In this document: in pieces, positions 8,612-18,092 of the stretch
Position numbering within the stretch: the first letter of the stretch is position 1
How the letters are laid out: each line of letters starts with the position of its first letter
Origin: Breoghania sp.
GTDB lineage: Bacteria; Pseudomonadota; Alphaproteobacteria; Rhizobiales; Stappiaceae
Direction of reading: 5' to 3'
Length of the DNA stretch: 64,000 nt
Assembly (NCBI RefSeq): GCF_963674635.1
Contig: NZ_OY771475.1
Coordinates: 868,001-932,000, forward strand
Notes under the pieces: model-generated
Databases searched by the model: none
What the model was told of the DNA's origin: nothing
What the model saw: only the letters and a program-made list of their open reading frames with translations
Position numbers and translations under genes: made by a program

Positions 8612-10114
8612 ATGGCTGCCTTTTACGAACCCGCTAACGGCCGCGAGGCCCTCACCTTCGATGATGTTCTGCTTTTGCCGGGGCACTCGGAGGTCCTGCC
8701 CGGCGAGACCGACCTTCGCTCACGCGTCACGCGCTCGATCGAGCTGAACCTCCCGATCCTCTCCTCCGCGATGGACACGGTCACGGAATCGAAGCTGGCC
8801 ATCGCCATGGCCCAGTCCGGCGGCATCGGCGTCATTCACAAGAACCTGACCCAGGAGCAGCAGGCCGAAGAGGTTCGACAGGTCAAGAAGTTCGAATCCG
8901 GCATGGTTGTGAACCCGGTCGTCATCGGTCCGGATGCCACGCTGAAAGATGCGCTGGACCTGATGTCCTACCACAATATCTCCGGCATTCCTGTCGTCGA
9001 GAACGGTGGAACGGGCGGACAGCATGTCGGGCGTCTCGTGGGCATTCTCACTAATCGCGACGTGCGTTTCGCCTCCAATCCGGGGCAGAAAATCTATGAA
9101 CTGATGACCCGCGAGGGGCTCATCACGGTTCGAGAGACCGTCTGCCAAGAAGAAGCCAAGCGCCTGCTGCATCAGCACCGCATCGAGAAGCTTCTGGTGG
9201 TCAATGACGAGGGCGAATGTATCGGCCTTGTGACGGTGAAGGACATTGAAAAGGCGCACCTGAACCCCAATGCCACCAAGGATGCGCAGGGACGCCTGCT
9301 GGTCGCTGCGGCGACGAGCGTGGGCGACGAGGGCTTTGCCCGTGCCGAGCGCCTGATCGAGGCGGGCGTCGACCTGCTGGTGGTGGATACCGCCCATGGC
9401 CACTCCCAGCGCGTTCTGGAAACGGTGACCAAGGTCAAGAAGCTCACCAATTCGGTTCAGGTTCTCGCCGGCAACGTATGTACCGCTGATGCGACCCAGG
9501 CGCTGATCGATGCGGGTGCGGACGCCGTGAAGGTCGGCATCGGGCCAGGCTCCATCTGCACCACGCGCATTGTCGCCGGTGTCGGCATGCCCCAGCTATC
9601 GGCCATTCTTGAAGCGGTCGAAGTCGCGGGCAAAGCGGATGTGCCGATCGTTGCCGATGGCGGCATCAAGTTCTCCGGCGATCTGGCCAAGGCGCTGGCC
9701 GCCGGCGCCTCCTGCGCCATGATCGGCTCTCTGCTTGCCGGTACGGATGAAAGCCCCGGCGAGGTCTATCTGCACCAGGGCCGCTCCTACAAGGCCTATC
9801 GCGGCATGGGCTCGGTCGGCGCAATGGCGCGCGGTTCCGCGGACCGCTATTTCCAGGCGGAGGTTCGCGACACTTTGAAGCTCGTGCCGGAAGGCATCGA
9901 GGGGCAGGTTCCCTACAAGGGCGCGCTTTCCAGTGTGTTGCACCAACTCGCTGGTGGACTGCGCGCCTCAATGGGGTATACGGGCGCAAAGACGATTGCG
10001 GACTTTCAGGAAAAGGCCCGCTTTGTCCGTATCACGTCCGCATCCTTGCGCGAGAGCCATGCGCATGATGTGACGATCACGCGGGAAAGCCCGAACTACC
10101 CCTCGCATATTTGA
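8612..10114 (+). CDS. guaB: IMP dehydrogenase
   Basis: 500-residue enzyme oxidising IMP to XMP with NAD+, the committed step of GMP synthesis. The N-terminal LTFDDVLLLPG is followed by a tandem CBS domain insert (about residues 95-210). The catalytic loop GIGPGSICTTR has the nucleophile Cys316, and the flap region GSVGAMARGSADRYFQ follows. The start ATG 8612 (MAAFYEPANGREALTFDD) has AAGGGG about ten bases upstream and fits family length. guaA follows 1.4 kb downstream with an rsmB-like gene between, an arrangement common in rhizobia. Confidence 0.97.
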   Translation: MAAFYEPANGREALTFDDVLLLPGHSEVLPGETDLRSRVTRSIELNLPILSSAMDTVTESKLAIAMAQSGGIGVIHKNLTQEQQAEEVRQVKKFESGMVVNPVVIGPDATLKDALDLMSYHNISGIPVVENGGTGGQHVGRLVGILTNRDVRFASNPGQKIYELMTREGLITVRETVCQEEAKRLLHQHRIEKLLVVNDEGECIGLVTVKDIEKAHLNPNATKDAQGRLLVAAATSVGDEGFARAERLIEAGVDLLVVDTAHGHSQRVLETVTKVKKLTNSVQVLAGNVCTADATQALIDAGADAVKVGIGPGSICTTRIVAGVGMPQLSAILEAVEVAGKADVPIVADGGIKFSGDLAKALAAGASCAMIGSLLAGTDESPGEVYLHQGRSYKAYRGMGSVGAMARGSADRYFQAEVRDTLKLVPEGIEGQVPYKGALSSVLHQLAGGLRASMGYTGAKTIADFQEKARFVRITSASLRESHAHDVTITRESPNYPSHI

Positions 10115-10184
10115 CGCAAGGGTTTTATCAGGCAAGGCTGCGTGTTTTGAGGTTGAGCGCACTTGGTGCGAAAAGGGTGAGAAC

Positions 10185-11477
10185 ATGAAGGACGGCGGCC
10201 GCCTCTCGGCGGCAATTGAGGTAATCGAGGATATCGAAAACCGGCGCCGCCCGGTGCAGGAAGCGTTGAAGGACTGGGGCGCGAACCACAGGTTCGCCGG
10301 GTCCGGTGACCGCACGGTGATCGGCAATCTGGTCTTTGACGTCCTGCGCAAGCGTTCCTCGCTCGGTTGGCGGATGGGATCCGACAACGCACGCGACCTC
10401 GTGCTCGGTGTCTACGGTCTGGAATGGGGGCACGACGTTGCCTCCATCGAGGCCGCGATCGCAGCCGACCGACATGCGCCCGCGCCCCTGACCGACAAGG
10501 AAAAGGCGGCGCTTGCCGCCAATTCCCTCGACGGCGCACCGGACTGGGTGAAGGCCGACGTGCCGGAATGGCTGTGGCCTTCCTTCTCGGCCAATTTCGA
10601 TGACGAAGCGGTGGCCGAGGGCATTGCGTTGGCCCAGCGCGCGCCCATCGATCTGCGCGTCAACACGCTGAAGGCGACCCGCGAAAAGGTGCTGAAGCGT
10701 CTCGCTTCCCTCGGGGCGGAGGCAACTGCAACCGCGCCGACCGGCGTGCGTCTGAAGGCAAAGCCGGGTGCGGCCCGCATGCCGCACGTGCAGGCTGAGG
10801 AAGGCTATCGCAAGGGCTGGTTCGAGCTTCAGGACGAAGCCAGCCAGATTGCGGCGCTGCTCGTTTTCGCCCAGCCCGGCGAACAGGTTCTCGATTTCTG
10901 CGCAGGCGGCGGCGGCAAGACGCTGGCGCTGGCGGCAGCCATGGGGAACAAGGGCCAGATCTACGCCTATGACAGCGACAAGCTGCGCCTTGCGCCCATT
11001 CATGAGCGCATTGCGCGTGCGGGGGCGCGCAACATTCAGGTGCGCCAGCCCGCAGAAGGTGCGCTTGACGATCTCGTGGGCCGCATGGACCGGGTGCTGG
11101 TCGATGCGCCCTGTACGGGCACCGGCGTGTGGCGCCGTCGCCCGGATGCGAAATGGCGGCTTTCGGAAGCCGCTCTTGAGGACCGGATCGCGGAGCAGGA
11201 GGAAGCTCTGGGCCTGGCCTCGGCCTTCGTGAAGCCCGGCGGCTGCCTCGTCTACGCGACCTGCTCGGTACTGGCGGAAGAGAACGAGCAGCAGGTCTAT
11301 GCCTTTTGCGAGGCGAATGAGGCGTTCGAACTGGTGTCTGTCGGCGAGGTCTGGCAGGACACGTTCGGCTTCGACACGCCGCATCCCTGGTCCGCTGACA
11401 TGAACACCATCACCATGACCCCGGCTTCCACCGGCACGGACGGCTTCTTCGTCGCCGTCATGGTGCGCAACGCATGA
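10185..11477 (+). CDS. RsmB/NOP family RNA (cytosine-5-)-methyltransferase
   Basis: 430-residue SAM-dependent RNA m5C methyltransferase candidate. An N-terminal helical NusB/RsmB-like region (residues 1-140) precedes a Rossmann domain. The latter has VLDFCAGGGGKTLALAAAMG (SAM motif I), DAPCTGTGVWRRRPDAKW (catalytic region motif IV with its Cys) and YATCSVLAEENEQQV (the second conserved Cys of motif VI). Its preferred RNA cannot be read from sequence; 16S rRNA C967 is typical of RsmB. It sits between guaB and guaA on the same strand. Confidence 0.9.
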   Translation: MKDGGRLSAAIEVIEDIENRRRPVQEALKDWGANHRFAGSGDRTVIGNLVFDVLRKRSSLGWRMGSDNARDLVLGVYGLEWGHDVASIEAAIAADRHAPAPLTDKEKAALAANSLDGAPDWVKADVPEWLWPSFSANFDDEAVAEGIALAQRAPIDLRVNTLKATREKVLKRLASLGAEATATAPTGVRLKAKPGAARMPHVQAEEGYRKGWFELQDEASQIAALLVFAQPGEQVLDFCAGGGGKTLALAAAMGNKGQIYAYDSDKLRLAPIHERIARAGARNIQVRQPAEGALDDLVGRMDRVLVDAPCTGTGVWRRRPDAKWRLSEAALEDRIAEQEEALGLASAFVKPGGCLVYATCSVLAEENEQQVYAFCEANEAFELVSVGEVWQDTFGFDTPHPWSADMNTITMTPASTGTDGFFVAVMVRNA

Positions 11478-11561
11478 CGACTGGTCCGGCTTGACCGCCG
11501 GGCCGACATCTTGATCCGGCATCCGGTTCCCGGGTGCCTTTTCCGAATGGACAAGCCGCGC

Positions 11562-13112
11562 ATGAACGACAGCATTCTCATCGTCGATTTCGGCTCTCAG
11601 GTCACCCAGCTCATTGCGCGTCGTCTGCGCGAGCTGAACGTTTACTGTGAGATCCATCCCTTCCAGAATGTGACCGATGCCTTCCTGGCCGACTACAAGC
11701 CCAAGGCGGTGATCCTGTCCGGAGGCCCGGCCTCGGTCTTTTCCGAAGGCGCGCCGATGCCGCCGGAGAGCGTATTCGAGATTGGGGTTCCGGTTCTCGG
11801 CATCTGCTACGGCCAGCAGGCGATGATGCAGATGCTTGGCGGCAAGGTGGAGCGCGGGCACAAGACAGCCGAATTCGGCCGTGCCTATGTGGAGGCAAAG
11901 AACGCCAAGCTGGATCTTCTGAAAGGCTGGTTTGGGGAAGGCCGCGAGCAGGTCTGGATGAGCCACGGCGACCATGTGAGCGAGATCGCACCGGGCTTTG
12001 AGGTCTATGGTACCTCGCCCAATGCGCCGTTTGCCATCACCGCCGATGTGAAGCGTCACTTCTATGCGGTGCAGTTCCACCCGGAGGTGCACCACACCCC
12101 GCACGGCAAGACGCTTTACGAGAACTTCATCGAGATCGCCGGTTGCAAGCGCGACTGGACGATGGGGCACTATCGCTCCGAGGCCATTGCCCGCATTCGC
12201 GAGCAGGTGGGCGACAAGAAGGTGATCTGTGGGCTTTCCGGCGGCGTGGACAGTTCCGTTGCCGCCGTCCTCATTCACGAGGCCATCGGCGACCAGCTCA
12301 CCTGCGTTTTCGTGGATCACGGGCTTCTGCGTCTCAACGAGGCGGAAGAGGTCGTGACCATGTTCCGCGACCACTACAACATGCCGCTGATCCACGCTGA
12401 GGAGCAGGACCTGTTCCTTGGCGCGCTGGAGGGCGTGTCGGACCCGGAAGTGAAGCGCAAGACCATCGGCAAGCTTTTCATCGACGTGTTCCAGAAGTAT
12501 GCGAGCGAGATCGAGGGCGCGGAATTCCTGGCGCAGGGCACGCTTTATCCGGACGTGATCGAGAGCGTTTCCTTCTCCGGCGGTCCGTCGGTGACGATCA
12601 AGTCGCACCACAATGTGGGCGGCCTGCCGGAAAAGATGGGCCTGAAGCTGGTGGAGCCACTTCGCGAGCTTTTCAAGGACGAGGTTCGTGCCCTTGGCCG
12701 CGAACTGGGGCTGCCGGATCATTTCATCGGGCGTCATCCGTTCCCCGGACCGGGCCTTGCGATCCGTTGCCCTGGCGAGATCACGCGCGAGAAGCTGGAT
12801 ATCCTGCGCCATGCGGATGCGGTCTATATCGACCAGATCCGCAAGCACGGCCTGTATGATGAAATCTGGCAGGCTTTCGTGGCGATCCTGCCCGTGCGCA
12901 CCGTGGGCGTGATGGGCGATGGCCGCACCTACGATTATGCCTGCGCGTTGCGCGCGGTGACCTCGGTCGATGGCATGACGGCGGATTACTATCCCTTCAG
13001 CCACGAGTTCCTCGGTGAGACCGCGACGCGGATCATCAACGAGGTTCCGGGCATCAACCGCTGCACCTACGACATCACCTCCAAGCCCCCGGGAACGATT
13101 GAGTGGGAGTGA
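11562..13112 (+). CDS. guaA: GMP synthase (glutamine-hydrolysing)
   Basis: 516-residue enzyme that aminates XMP to GMP. The N-terminal class I amidotransferase has the nucleophile Cys in GICYGQQAMM and the His/Glu of FHPEVHHT. The ATP-pyrophosphatase domain carries the P-loop CGLSGGVDSSVAAVL. The C-terminal dimerisation domain has RTVGVMGDGRTYDYACALRAV and ends EVPGINRCTYDITSKPPGTIEWE. ATG 11562 begins MNDSILIVDFGSQ, the usual N-terminus; ATG 11547 adds five residues and is also possible. The last 100 bases are repeated in diverged form at 14968-15079, marking guaA as an integration site. Confidence 0.97.
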   Translation: MNDSILIVDFGSQVTQLIARRLRELNVYCEIHPFQNVTDAFLADYKPKAVILSGGPASVFSEGAPMPPESVFEIGVPVLGICYGQQAMMQMLGGKVERGHKTAEFGRAYVEAKNAKLDLLKGWFGEGREQVWMSHGDHVSEIAPGFEVYGTSPNAPFAITADVKRHFYAVQFHPEVHHTPHGKTLYENFIEIAGCKRDWTMGHYRSEAIARIREQVGDKKVICGLSGGVDSSVAAVLIHEAIGDQLTCVFVDHGLLRLNEAEEVVTMFRDHYNMPLIHAEEQDLFLGALEGVSDPEVKRKTIGKLFIDVFQKYASEIEGAEFLAQGTLYPDVIESVSFSGGPSVTIKSHHNVGGLPEKMGLKLVEPLRELFKDEVRALGRELGLPDHFIGRHPFPGPGLAIRCPGEITREKLDILRHADAVYIDQIRKHGLYDEIWQAFVAILPVRTVGVMGDGRTYDYACALRAVTSVDGMTADYYPFSHEFLGETATRIINEVPGINRCTYDITSKPPGTIEWE

Positions 13113-13115
13113 GGG
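13005..13115 (+). repeat. Direct repeat copy A: guaA 3' end (putative att site)
   Basis: Pairs with 14968-15079 at an offset of 1963 bases. The block 13021-13084 (64 bases) is identical; the flanks carry a few substitutions and one single-base insertion in copy B. This copy keeps the guaA stop codon (13110-13112). Confidence 0.85.
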
Positions 13116-13533
13116 ATTAAGGCGGCGACAATGGCGCAGTTTGGGTGATGGTTTTCTCCGTCGCCCAGTTGCCGCGTTCCGTCTTTCCCTTCGATGAGGC
13201 TGGCCTGCTCCATTTCTGTCTCGCAGGACGCGATCCGCGCGCACATCTCAAGAAGATGTGCGGCAGCTTCGATGGGCACAATCGGTGATTGACCTCCCAG
13301 CTGTTTTATAATCGATATAATCTTGCGAAAATCGCCCTTAAAAAGTGGAAACAGAGAACTTTTTTGTTCTCGATCATCGACTTTCGATCCCAAACCGTTT
13401 TTCTAGGGGTCGCCAGCCCGAGCCGGAGAGGTGACAGTCCGTCTTTCCCTGTACTGGCACTCATTCACACGAGAGCATTCGTGCCGGCCATGCGATGGAC
13501 GGTCGGTATGCGTTAACCCGACAGGATCGATTC
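13113..13533. other. Region between guaA and the symporter
   Basis: About 420 bases, noticeably more AT-rich in 13300-13400 than its flanks. It holds a hairpin GAGAAC-tttttt-GTTCTC near 13352-13369. A 108-codon minus-strand frame (13067-13393) lacks an RBS and overlaps the guaA end, so I do not call it. It could be the left end of the element whose other boundary is repeat copy B. Confidence 0.4.
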
Positions 13534-14865
13534 ATGGACGCTCCGAGAGAAAAATGGCACTCCCGCTTCGGCTTCATCCTGGCCGCTGCCGGCTCGGCCG
13601 TCGGTCTCGGCAATATCTGGAAGTTTCCCTATATTACCGGCGAGAACGGCGGGGCCGCTTTCCTTCTGCTCTATCTGGGGATCGTCTTCACGATTGGGCT
13701 GTCCGTGCTGCTTGCCGAGGTCGCCCTCGGCCGGGCCGGTCAGACCGATGCCCTTTCAGCCTTCAAGGCGCTCGGCCACAAGGGCTGGACCGTCGTCGGC
13801 GCTCTCGGCCTTACCATCGCTTTCCTGATCCTGTCGTTTTATTCGGTCATCGCCGGCTGGACGATCGCCTATGTGATCAAGTCGGCCAACGGTGCCTTTA
13901 GCGGTCTCGACATCGGCGCGGTCGGCGATTCCTTCGTCGGCTTCATCTCCAACCCCTGGCAGCCGTTGCTTTATCAGGCCCTGTTCGTCGTCCTGACAGT
14001 CTTTGTGGTTCTGAAGGGCGTGGCCTCCGGTATCGAACGGGTCAGCAAGATCCTGATGCCCGTCCTGTTCCTCATCCTGCTCGCCCTCGTGGTACGCTCG
14101 GTGACCCTGTCGGGTGCCGAAAAGGGGCTCCGGTTCTTCCTGTCGCCGGACTTTTCAAAGATCGACGGCACCATTTTCATGGCCGCCCTCGGCCAGGCCT
14201 TTTTCTCGCTGTCCATCGGCATGGCGGCCATGCTGACCTATGGTTCCTACCTCGACTCCGGAACGCGCATCGGCCGCTCTGCGTGGTACATCGTTTCCCT
14301 CGATACGATGGTCGCGGTGCTGTCCGGTCTCGCCATCCTGCCTGCGGTCTTCGCCTTTGGCCTCGATCCCGAGGCCGGTCCCGCGCTGACCTTCATCACA
14401 TTGCCGACAGTGTTCCAGGCAATGCCCGGCGGACTGATCTTTGGGCCCGCATTTTTCGTGCTGCTCCTGATCGCAGCGCTGACCTCATCCGTCTCGCTTT
14501 TGGAGCCGCTCGTTGCGGTGTTGTGCGACCGCGGCTTCGGCCGGGTGCAGGCGACCATCGGCATCGGCATGGTCATCTTCCTGCTCGGCGTTCCGTCTTC
14601 GTTGTCGCAAGGGATCTGGGCCGACTACAAGCTTTTCGGCATGGCGTTCCTCGATCTCCTCGACTTCCTGACCGCCAACATCATGCTGCCGATCTCCGGC
14701 CTGATGGTGGCGATCTTCGTCGGCTGGGTGATGGGACCGCGGGCCGCCAACGAGGTGACTGTGGACGGCGAGCATCCCGGCATCCTTCTGACGCTATGGA
14801 TCTTCATCCTGCGCTTCATCGCCCCGGTCGCTATCCTGGCAATTCTCATCAACGGCCTGATGTAG
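13534..14865 (+). CDS. Sodium:neurotransmitter symporter (SNF/NSS) family transporter
   Basis: 443-residue, about 12-TM sodium-coupled amino-acid transporter of the LeuT-fold NSS family. The signature TM1 AAAGSAVGLGNIWKFPY with the unwound sodium/substrate site and the following ENGGAAF are clear. The TM6 region (GQAFFSLSIGMAAMLTYGSYL) and TM8 segment (ALTSSVSLLEP) are also typical. ATG 13534 has AGGA at suitable spacing. The substrate is unknown. The gene is the only cargo between the two guaA 3'-end repeats, which points to acquisition by site-specific integration; its base composition is host-like. Confidence 0.93.
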   Translation: MDAPREKWHSRFGFILAAAGSAVGLGNIWKFPYITGENGGAAFLLLYLGIVFTIGLSVLLAEVALGRAGQTDALSAFKALGHKGWTVVGALGLTIAFLILSFYSVIAGWTIAYVIKSANGAFSGLDIGAVGDSFVGFISNPWQPLLYQALFVVLTVFVVLKGVASGIERVSKILMPVLFLILLALVVRSVTLSGAEKGLRFFLSPDFSKIDGTIFMAALGQAFFSLSIGMAAMLTYGSYLDSGTRIGRSAWYIVSLDTMVAVLSGLAILPAVFAFGLDPEAGPALTFITLPTVFQAMPGGLIFGPAFFVLLLIAALTSSVSLLEPLVAVLCDRGFGRVQATIGIGMVIFLLGVPSSLSQGIWADYKLFGMAFLDLLDFLTANIMLPISGLMVAIFVGWVMGPRAANEVTVDGEHPGILLTLWIFILRFIAPVAILAILINGLM

Positions 14866-15646
14866 GGGCATCCGGTCCTACCGGTATGGCAGGCAAGGGC
14901 GCGCACCACAGGCGCGGCCCCTTGCGGACGGTACGTGTATCCGCGGGGGCGTGTCCTTCCGGTGAATGCGTTCCTTGGCGAGGCCGCGACGCGGATCATC
15001 AACGAGGTTCCGGGCATCAACCGCTGCACCTACGACATCACCTCCAAACCCCCGGGGGCGATTGGGGGGGGAGTGAGGGGCGTTGATCAGAAATCCAGAA
15101 TTCTCTCAATAGAATTAGGAGTAGGATCAAGACCATCGCTACTGACATCTGGGAAAAAGCAGTCTCTGATGAAAGCCGAATGCGCTAGGATTTCCGCGAT
15201 CTGCAAGAGGAGTGGAAGCGAGGCGTCGATTTCGTTTGCGCAAACTCTCTCGGTCAAGCCATCACCCCGCAGCAGGCGACTATCACTTGGTTGGATCAAT
15301 GGCGGGGCGATGGCGTTTTGATCATCAATTCTACAAGAGGTTTCGACCCGAAATGGGTATCGGAAATGGCCCCGTTCGAATGGCGCCCAAGGTCATGCCC
15401 AATTTTTCCACACAGTAGTATGGGCGCGGGGTCTCATTGCGCATAGTGTCGTAGATTGGGTGAATCAAAATCACGAAAAAAACGAGTTATGTATTTGCCA
15501 GCAATGCCCTCGATGTGACGGACTCGCCGAGTATCCGGAGAGGTGATTTAACGCGTCCGCTGCAATCGAAGGCAGGTTCTTGCGCAAATAGCCAATCTAC
15601 GAAAGTACTATCCTGAAAGGTTCGCCTGACAACGGTGGAAAGCTCT
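14866..15646. other. Gene-poor segment with repeat copy B and possible coding debris
   Basis: Holds the guaA 3' repeat (14968-15079), then composition turns AT-rich. A frame without a start, 15189-15446, translates to a Trp-rich, protein-like 85 residues containing VCANSLGQAITPQQATITW and RGDGVLIINSTRGF. It may be the 3' end of a broken gene, but I do not recognise the family. No integrase was seen. Confidence 0.4.
14968..15079 (+). repeat. Direct repeat copy B: diverged second guaA 3' end
   Basis: Encodes FLGEAATRIINEVPGINRCT and the following DITSKPPGAI, matching the GuaA C-terminus. Differences from copy A are mainly third-position (ctc/ctt, ggt/ggc, aag/aaa, gga/ggg) plus Thr-to-Ala twice. 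A one-base insertion in a G-run then removes the stop. The synonymous bias suggests this copy evolved as coding guaA in another genome before arriving here. Confidence 0.85.
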
Positions 15647-17416
15647 ATGAACCCTTATAAGATTATGCCTAAGTCTGCGTTTTGGAGAAGTGGAGTGGTT
15701 GATCCGCAAGGACTGCAGAGCATTCATACTCCGAAATGGAAATTAAATAAAGACGATTGCATAGTCACAATGGGAAGTTGTTTCGCGCAGCATGTTGGCA
15801 GGAAGCTCAAGAGCTTGGGATATAATGTACCTTATTTTGACGTTGAAGAGGGTACAAAGAATAAGAATTTTAGTGCGAACTATGGGAATATTTATACTGT
15901 AAGGCAGGCGCTTCAGCTTGTTAGGGAAGCGGCAGGAGATTTTAAGAGAAGTGAGGTCTCCTGGGAGGTGAGCGGGGGATATATCGACCCAATACGCCCA
16001 AATTCACTCTCCCATCCCTTTAGAACAGAAAATGAGTTGTTTGAAAGCAGAGACCGTCATCTGAAGGCAGTAAGAAGCGCTATTCAGGAACTTGATGTCT
16101 TGGTGTTTACATTGGGGCTCACGGAAGCATGGGAGTGCATTCAATGCGGAAGTGTCTTGCCCGTTGTTCCAGGTGTTCTTGGAGGCGTATTCAGTAAGGA
16201 TAGGTATCGTTTTGTAAATTTTGGTTACGAACAGATAGTTGGCGATCTCAATTCGTTGATTGAAGAAGTGAAAAGCGCAAGGGGTGGAAAAGGCTTTCGC
16301 TTGTTGCTGACCGTGTCGCCAGTCCCGCTCACTGCGACGGCTGAGAACCGGCATGTTCTTGTTTCATCGGTCGCGTCGAAGTCGATACTCCGTGCTGCAG
16401 CTGACTATTTCGCAAGGGAGTTCGAATTCGTCGACTATTTTCCGGCGTTTGAAATCGTCACATGTCCGCAAGATGTCAGACAGAACTACGAGGATAATCT
16501 AAGAAGCGTTGCTCCAAGCGCCGTTGAAAAGGTGATGGGTATATTTGAGGCCTCGTATGAGGGTGCGGCGGAGCAATCAAGTGATCGGGAAAAAGGAGAG
16601 GGGGCATTTATCAGCGATGAAGTCGGCGATGTTGATTGTGAAGATGCGCTACTTGATCAGTTTTCGAAAACGCCTGAGAAGGCAGATAGTGTAAAAGATA
16701 TACTCTTTTTCGGAAACTCGCATATGGGGTATATGCGAAACGCACTCTCAGAAAAGACTGTCGGTCGTGGGCTATTTGTTACCTTGAACTTTTTGAAGAA
16801 CGCGCCATTTTCCGTAATAGAGGAAGAGCGATTCCAGAAGTTTCACTTCACCCATCCGAGTTTTACAAATATTGACGGCCATCAATGTGAATCACTTGTT
16901 TTGGTGGGCTATGGCTTGATGGGGGATTGGATCGTACGTTCATTTGGTCCTCTGATGGCCGGATATGAAGGCTGTCTCGGGACAGACATCTCACCCAATA
17001 TTCCCACCGAAATCAAAGATGAGAATGAGGTAAGAGAACTATTTAAGAGGCAGTTGGGGGTGCGTGTTGCTCATCTCCGCATGCTTGTTTCGCTAGATAT
17101 ATTTAGAAATATAGTTGTCATTGCATCGCCAGATATGACGGAAAGAACGGCTCGCTTCCGCTTCGGCGAAGAGTTCGTCGAGTCGAATGTATATGTGAAG
17201 TACAAATCTATTTATAAGAGTGTAATGGAGGAGATGTTCAATGAATTTGTTTCTCAAGTAGATTTCATTCTTCATGATGATGAAGATCTAAACTCTGAGT
17301 ACGGATTCGCAAAAAATAAGTACGCTGTCGGTAAAGAGTGGGATATTCATCCAGGTAGAGAGTATTATGTGGATTCCGGAATCGAAAAAAGAATATTGAG
17401 GTATGTTGATAGGTAG
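15647..17416 (+). CDS. GSCFA domain protein with second SGNH-like domain
   Basis: 589-residue protein. MGSCFAQHVGRKLKSLG (residues 42-58) is the defining GSCFA signature of a family related to SGNH/PC-esterases and often encoded with polysaccharide or acyl-modification genes. VFTLGLTEAWE and LLLTVSPVPLTAT continue that domain. From about residue 350 a second block begins with ILFFGNSHMGYMRNAL, resembling the Gly-x-Ser/Asn start of another SGNH-like fold, and runs to the end. ATG 15647 has GGAAAG seven bases upstream; GTG 15635 adds four residues with no good RBS. The gene is clearly AT-rich against the window, a sign of transfer. No signal peptide; substrate unknown. Confidence 0.8.
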   Translation: MNPYKIMPKSAFWRSGVVDPQGLQSIHTPKWKLNKDDCIVTMGSCFAQHVGRKLKSLGYNVPYFDVEEGTKNKNFSANYGNIYTVRQALQLVREAAGDFKRSEVSWEVSGGYIDPIRPNSLSHPFRTENELFESRDRHLKAVRSAIQELDVLVFTLGLTEAWECIQCGSVLPVVPGVLGGVFSKDRYRFVNFGYEQIVGDLNSLIEEVKSARGGKGFRLLLTVSPVPLTATAENRHVLVSSVASKSILRAAADYFAREFEFVDYFPAFEIVTCPQDVRQNYEDNLRSVAPSAVEKVMGIFEASYEGAAEQSSDREKGEGAFISDEVGDVDCEDALLDQFSKTPEKADSVKDILFFGNSHMGYMRNALSEKTVGRGLFVTLNFLKNAPFSVIEEERFQKFHFTHPSFTNIDGHQCESLVLVGYGLMGDWIVRSFGPLMAGYEGCLGTDISPNIPTEIKDENEVRELFKRQLGVRVAHLRMLVSLDIFRNIVVIASPDMTERTARFRFGEEFVESNVYVKYKSIYKSVMEEMFNEFVSQVDFILHDDEDLNSEYGFAKNKYAVGKEWDIHPGREYYVDSGIEKRILRYVDR

Positions 17417-18092
17417 GGGTTTTAATTGTTATTGTTGGGTGTGAAATGGAATATATGAGATGTACCCCATATTATTAAAATCACCTGAGGTTGAGAGTTT
17501 ATTGTTTAAACGAAAGCGGGCGGTTTTGTTCAGTGTCACGTTTGCGGTGTGAGTGGTTTGGTTGTTGAGTATTTTATCCTATTGAAAAACTCTCCACAGA
17601 AAAAGCTCGGTATCTGAGTTGGTGACCGGGAGTGCGTGGGGGGGGGGCTTGCTTTTTCCTGTCGTCTTGGAAGGCTGTAGGCAATTCATGGGGGCGGGCA
17701 ACAGGCTTTTGGCTCGGATTGTGGCCTCTGTCAGGTTGGGTTTGGGGACGGGAAAACAACGTGGTGTCTTCGAAGCGAACACGGAACCTGACGCCAGTGG
17801 GGTGATCTGCGGGGAATAGGTGCGGGACTTGTTCGTCCGGTTGGCTTTGCCGAAGGGTTGCCGGATAGAGGTGTGGCGCCTCATTGAGATCGCTAGGCCA
17901 GGCGGAAGTCGCCCCCTTGCTTCACGCCTTTTGCCGTCCAGAGCGTAAGCCCCCTGGAGAGGCCGACACGGCGTTGCGTATCGTTTTCCGGTGGTTGTTG
18001 AGATGGCTCATTTGGATTGTGTTTTGTCATAAGACGCCGTAATCAGCCTTTATGCTGTCACAAGCGCCCCAGGACGATAATTGGAGAAACAT
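17417..18092. other. AT-rich gene desert
   Basis: About 675 bases between the GSCFA gene and the methyltransferase. It includes a run of nine G around 17639-17648. Open frames here are short, lack an RBS and look random. I see no terminator with a clear U-tract and no insertion-sequence ends. Confidence 0.45.

Noticed and set aside
10128..13244. Very long minus-strand open frame opposite rsmB and guaA
   Set aside because: The plus strand carries complete, motif-rich RsmB-like and GuaA proteins. The antisense product is His/Arg/Gly-rich with no domain, an effect of high third-position GC.
13067..13393. 108-codon minus-strand frame after guaA
   Set aside because: Starts at TTG without an RBS and ends as antisense of the guaA 3' end. 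Part of the product looks protein-like, so I keep only a note in the intergenic entry.
13380..13533. Possible glycine-type riboswitch before the symporter gene
   Set aside because: A GGAGAG string occurs, but I could not build the conserved aptamer helices around it.
17639..17648. G-run as a possible phase-variation tract
   Set aside because: It lies in a region with no supported gene or promoter, so slippage there has no visible target.
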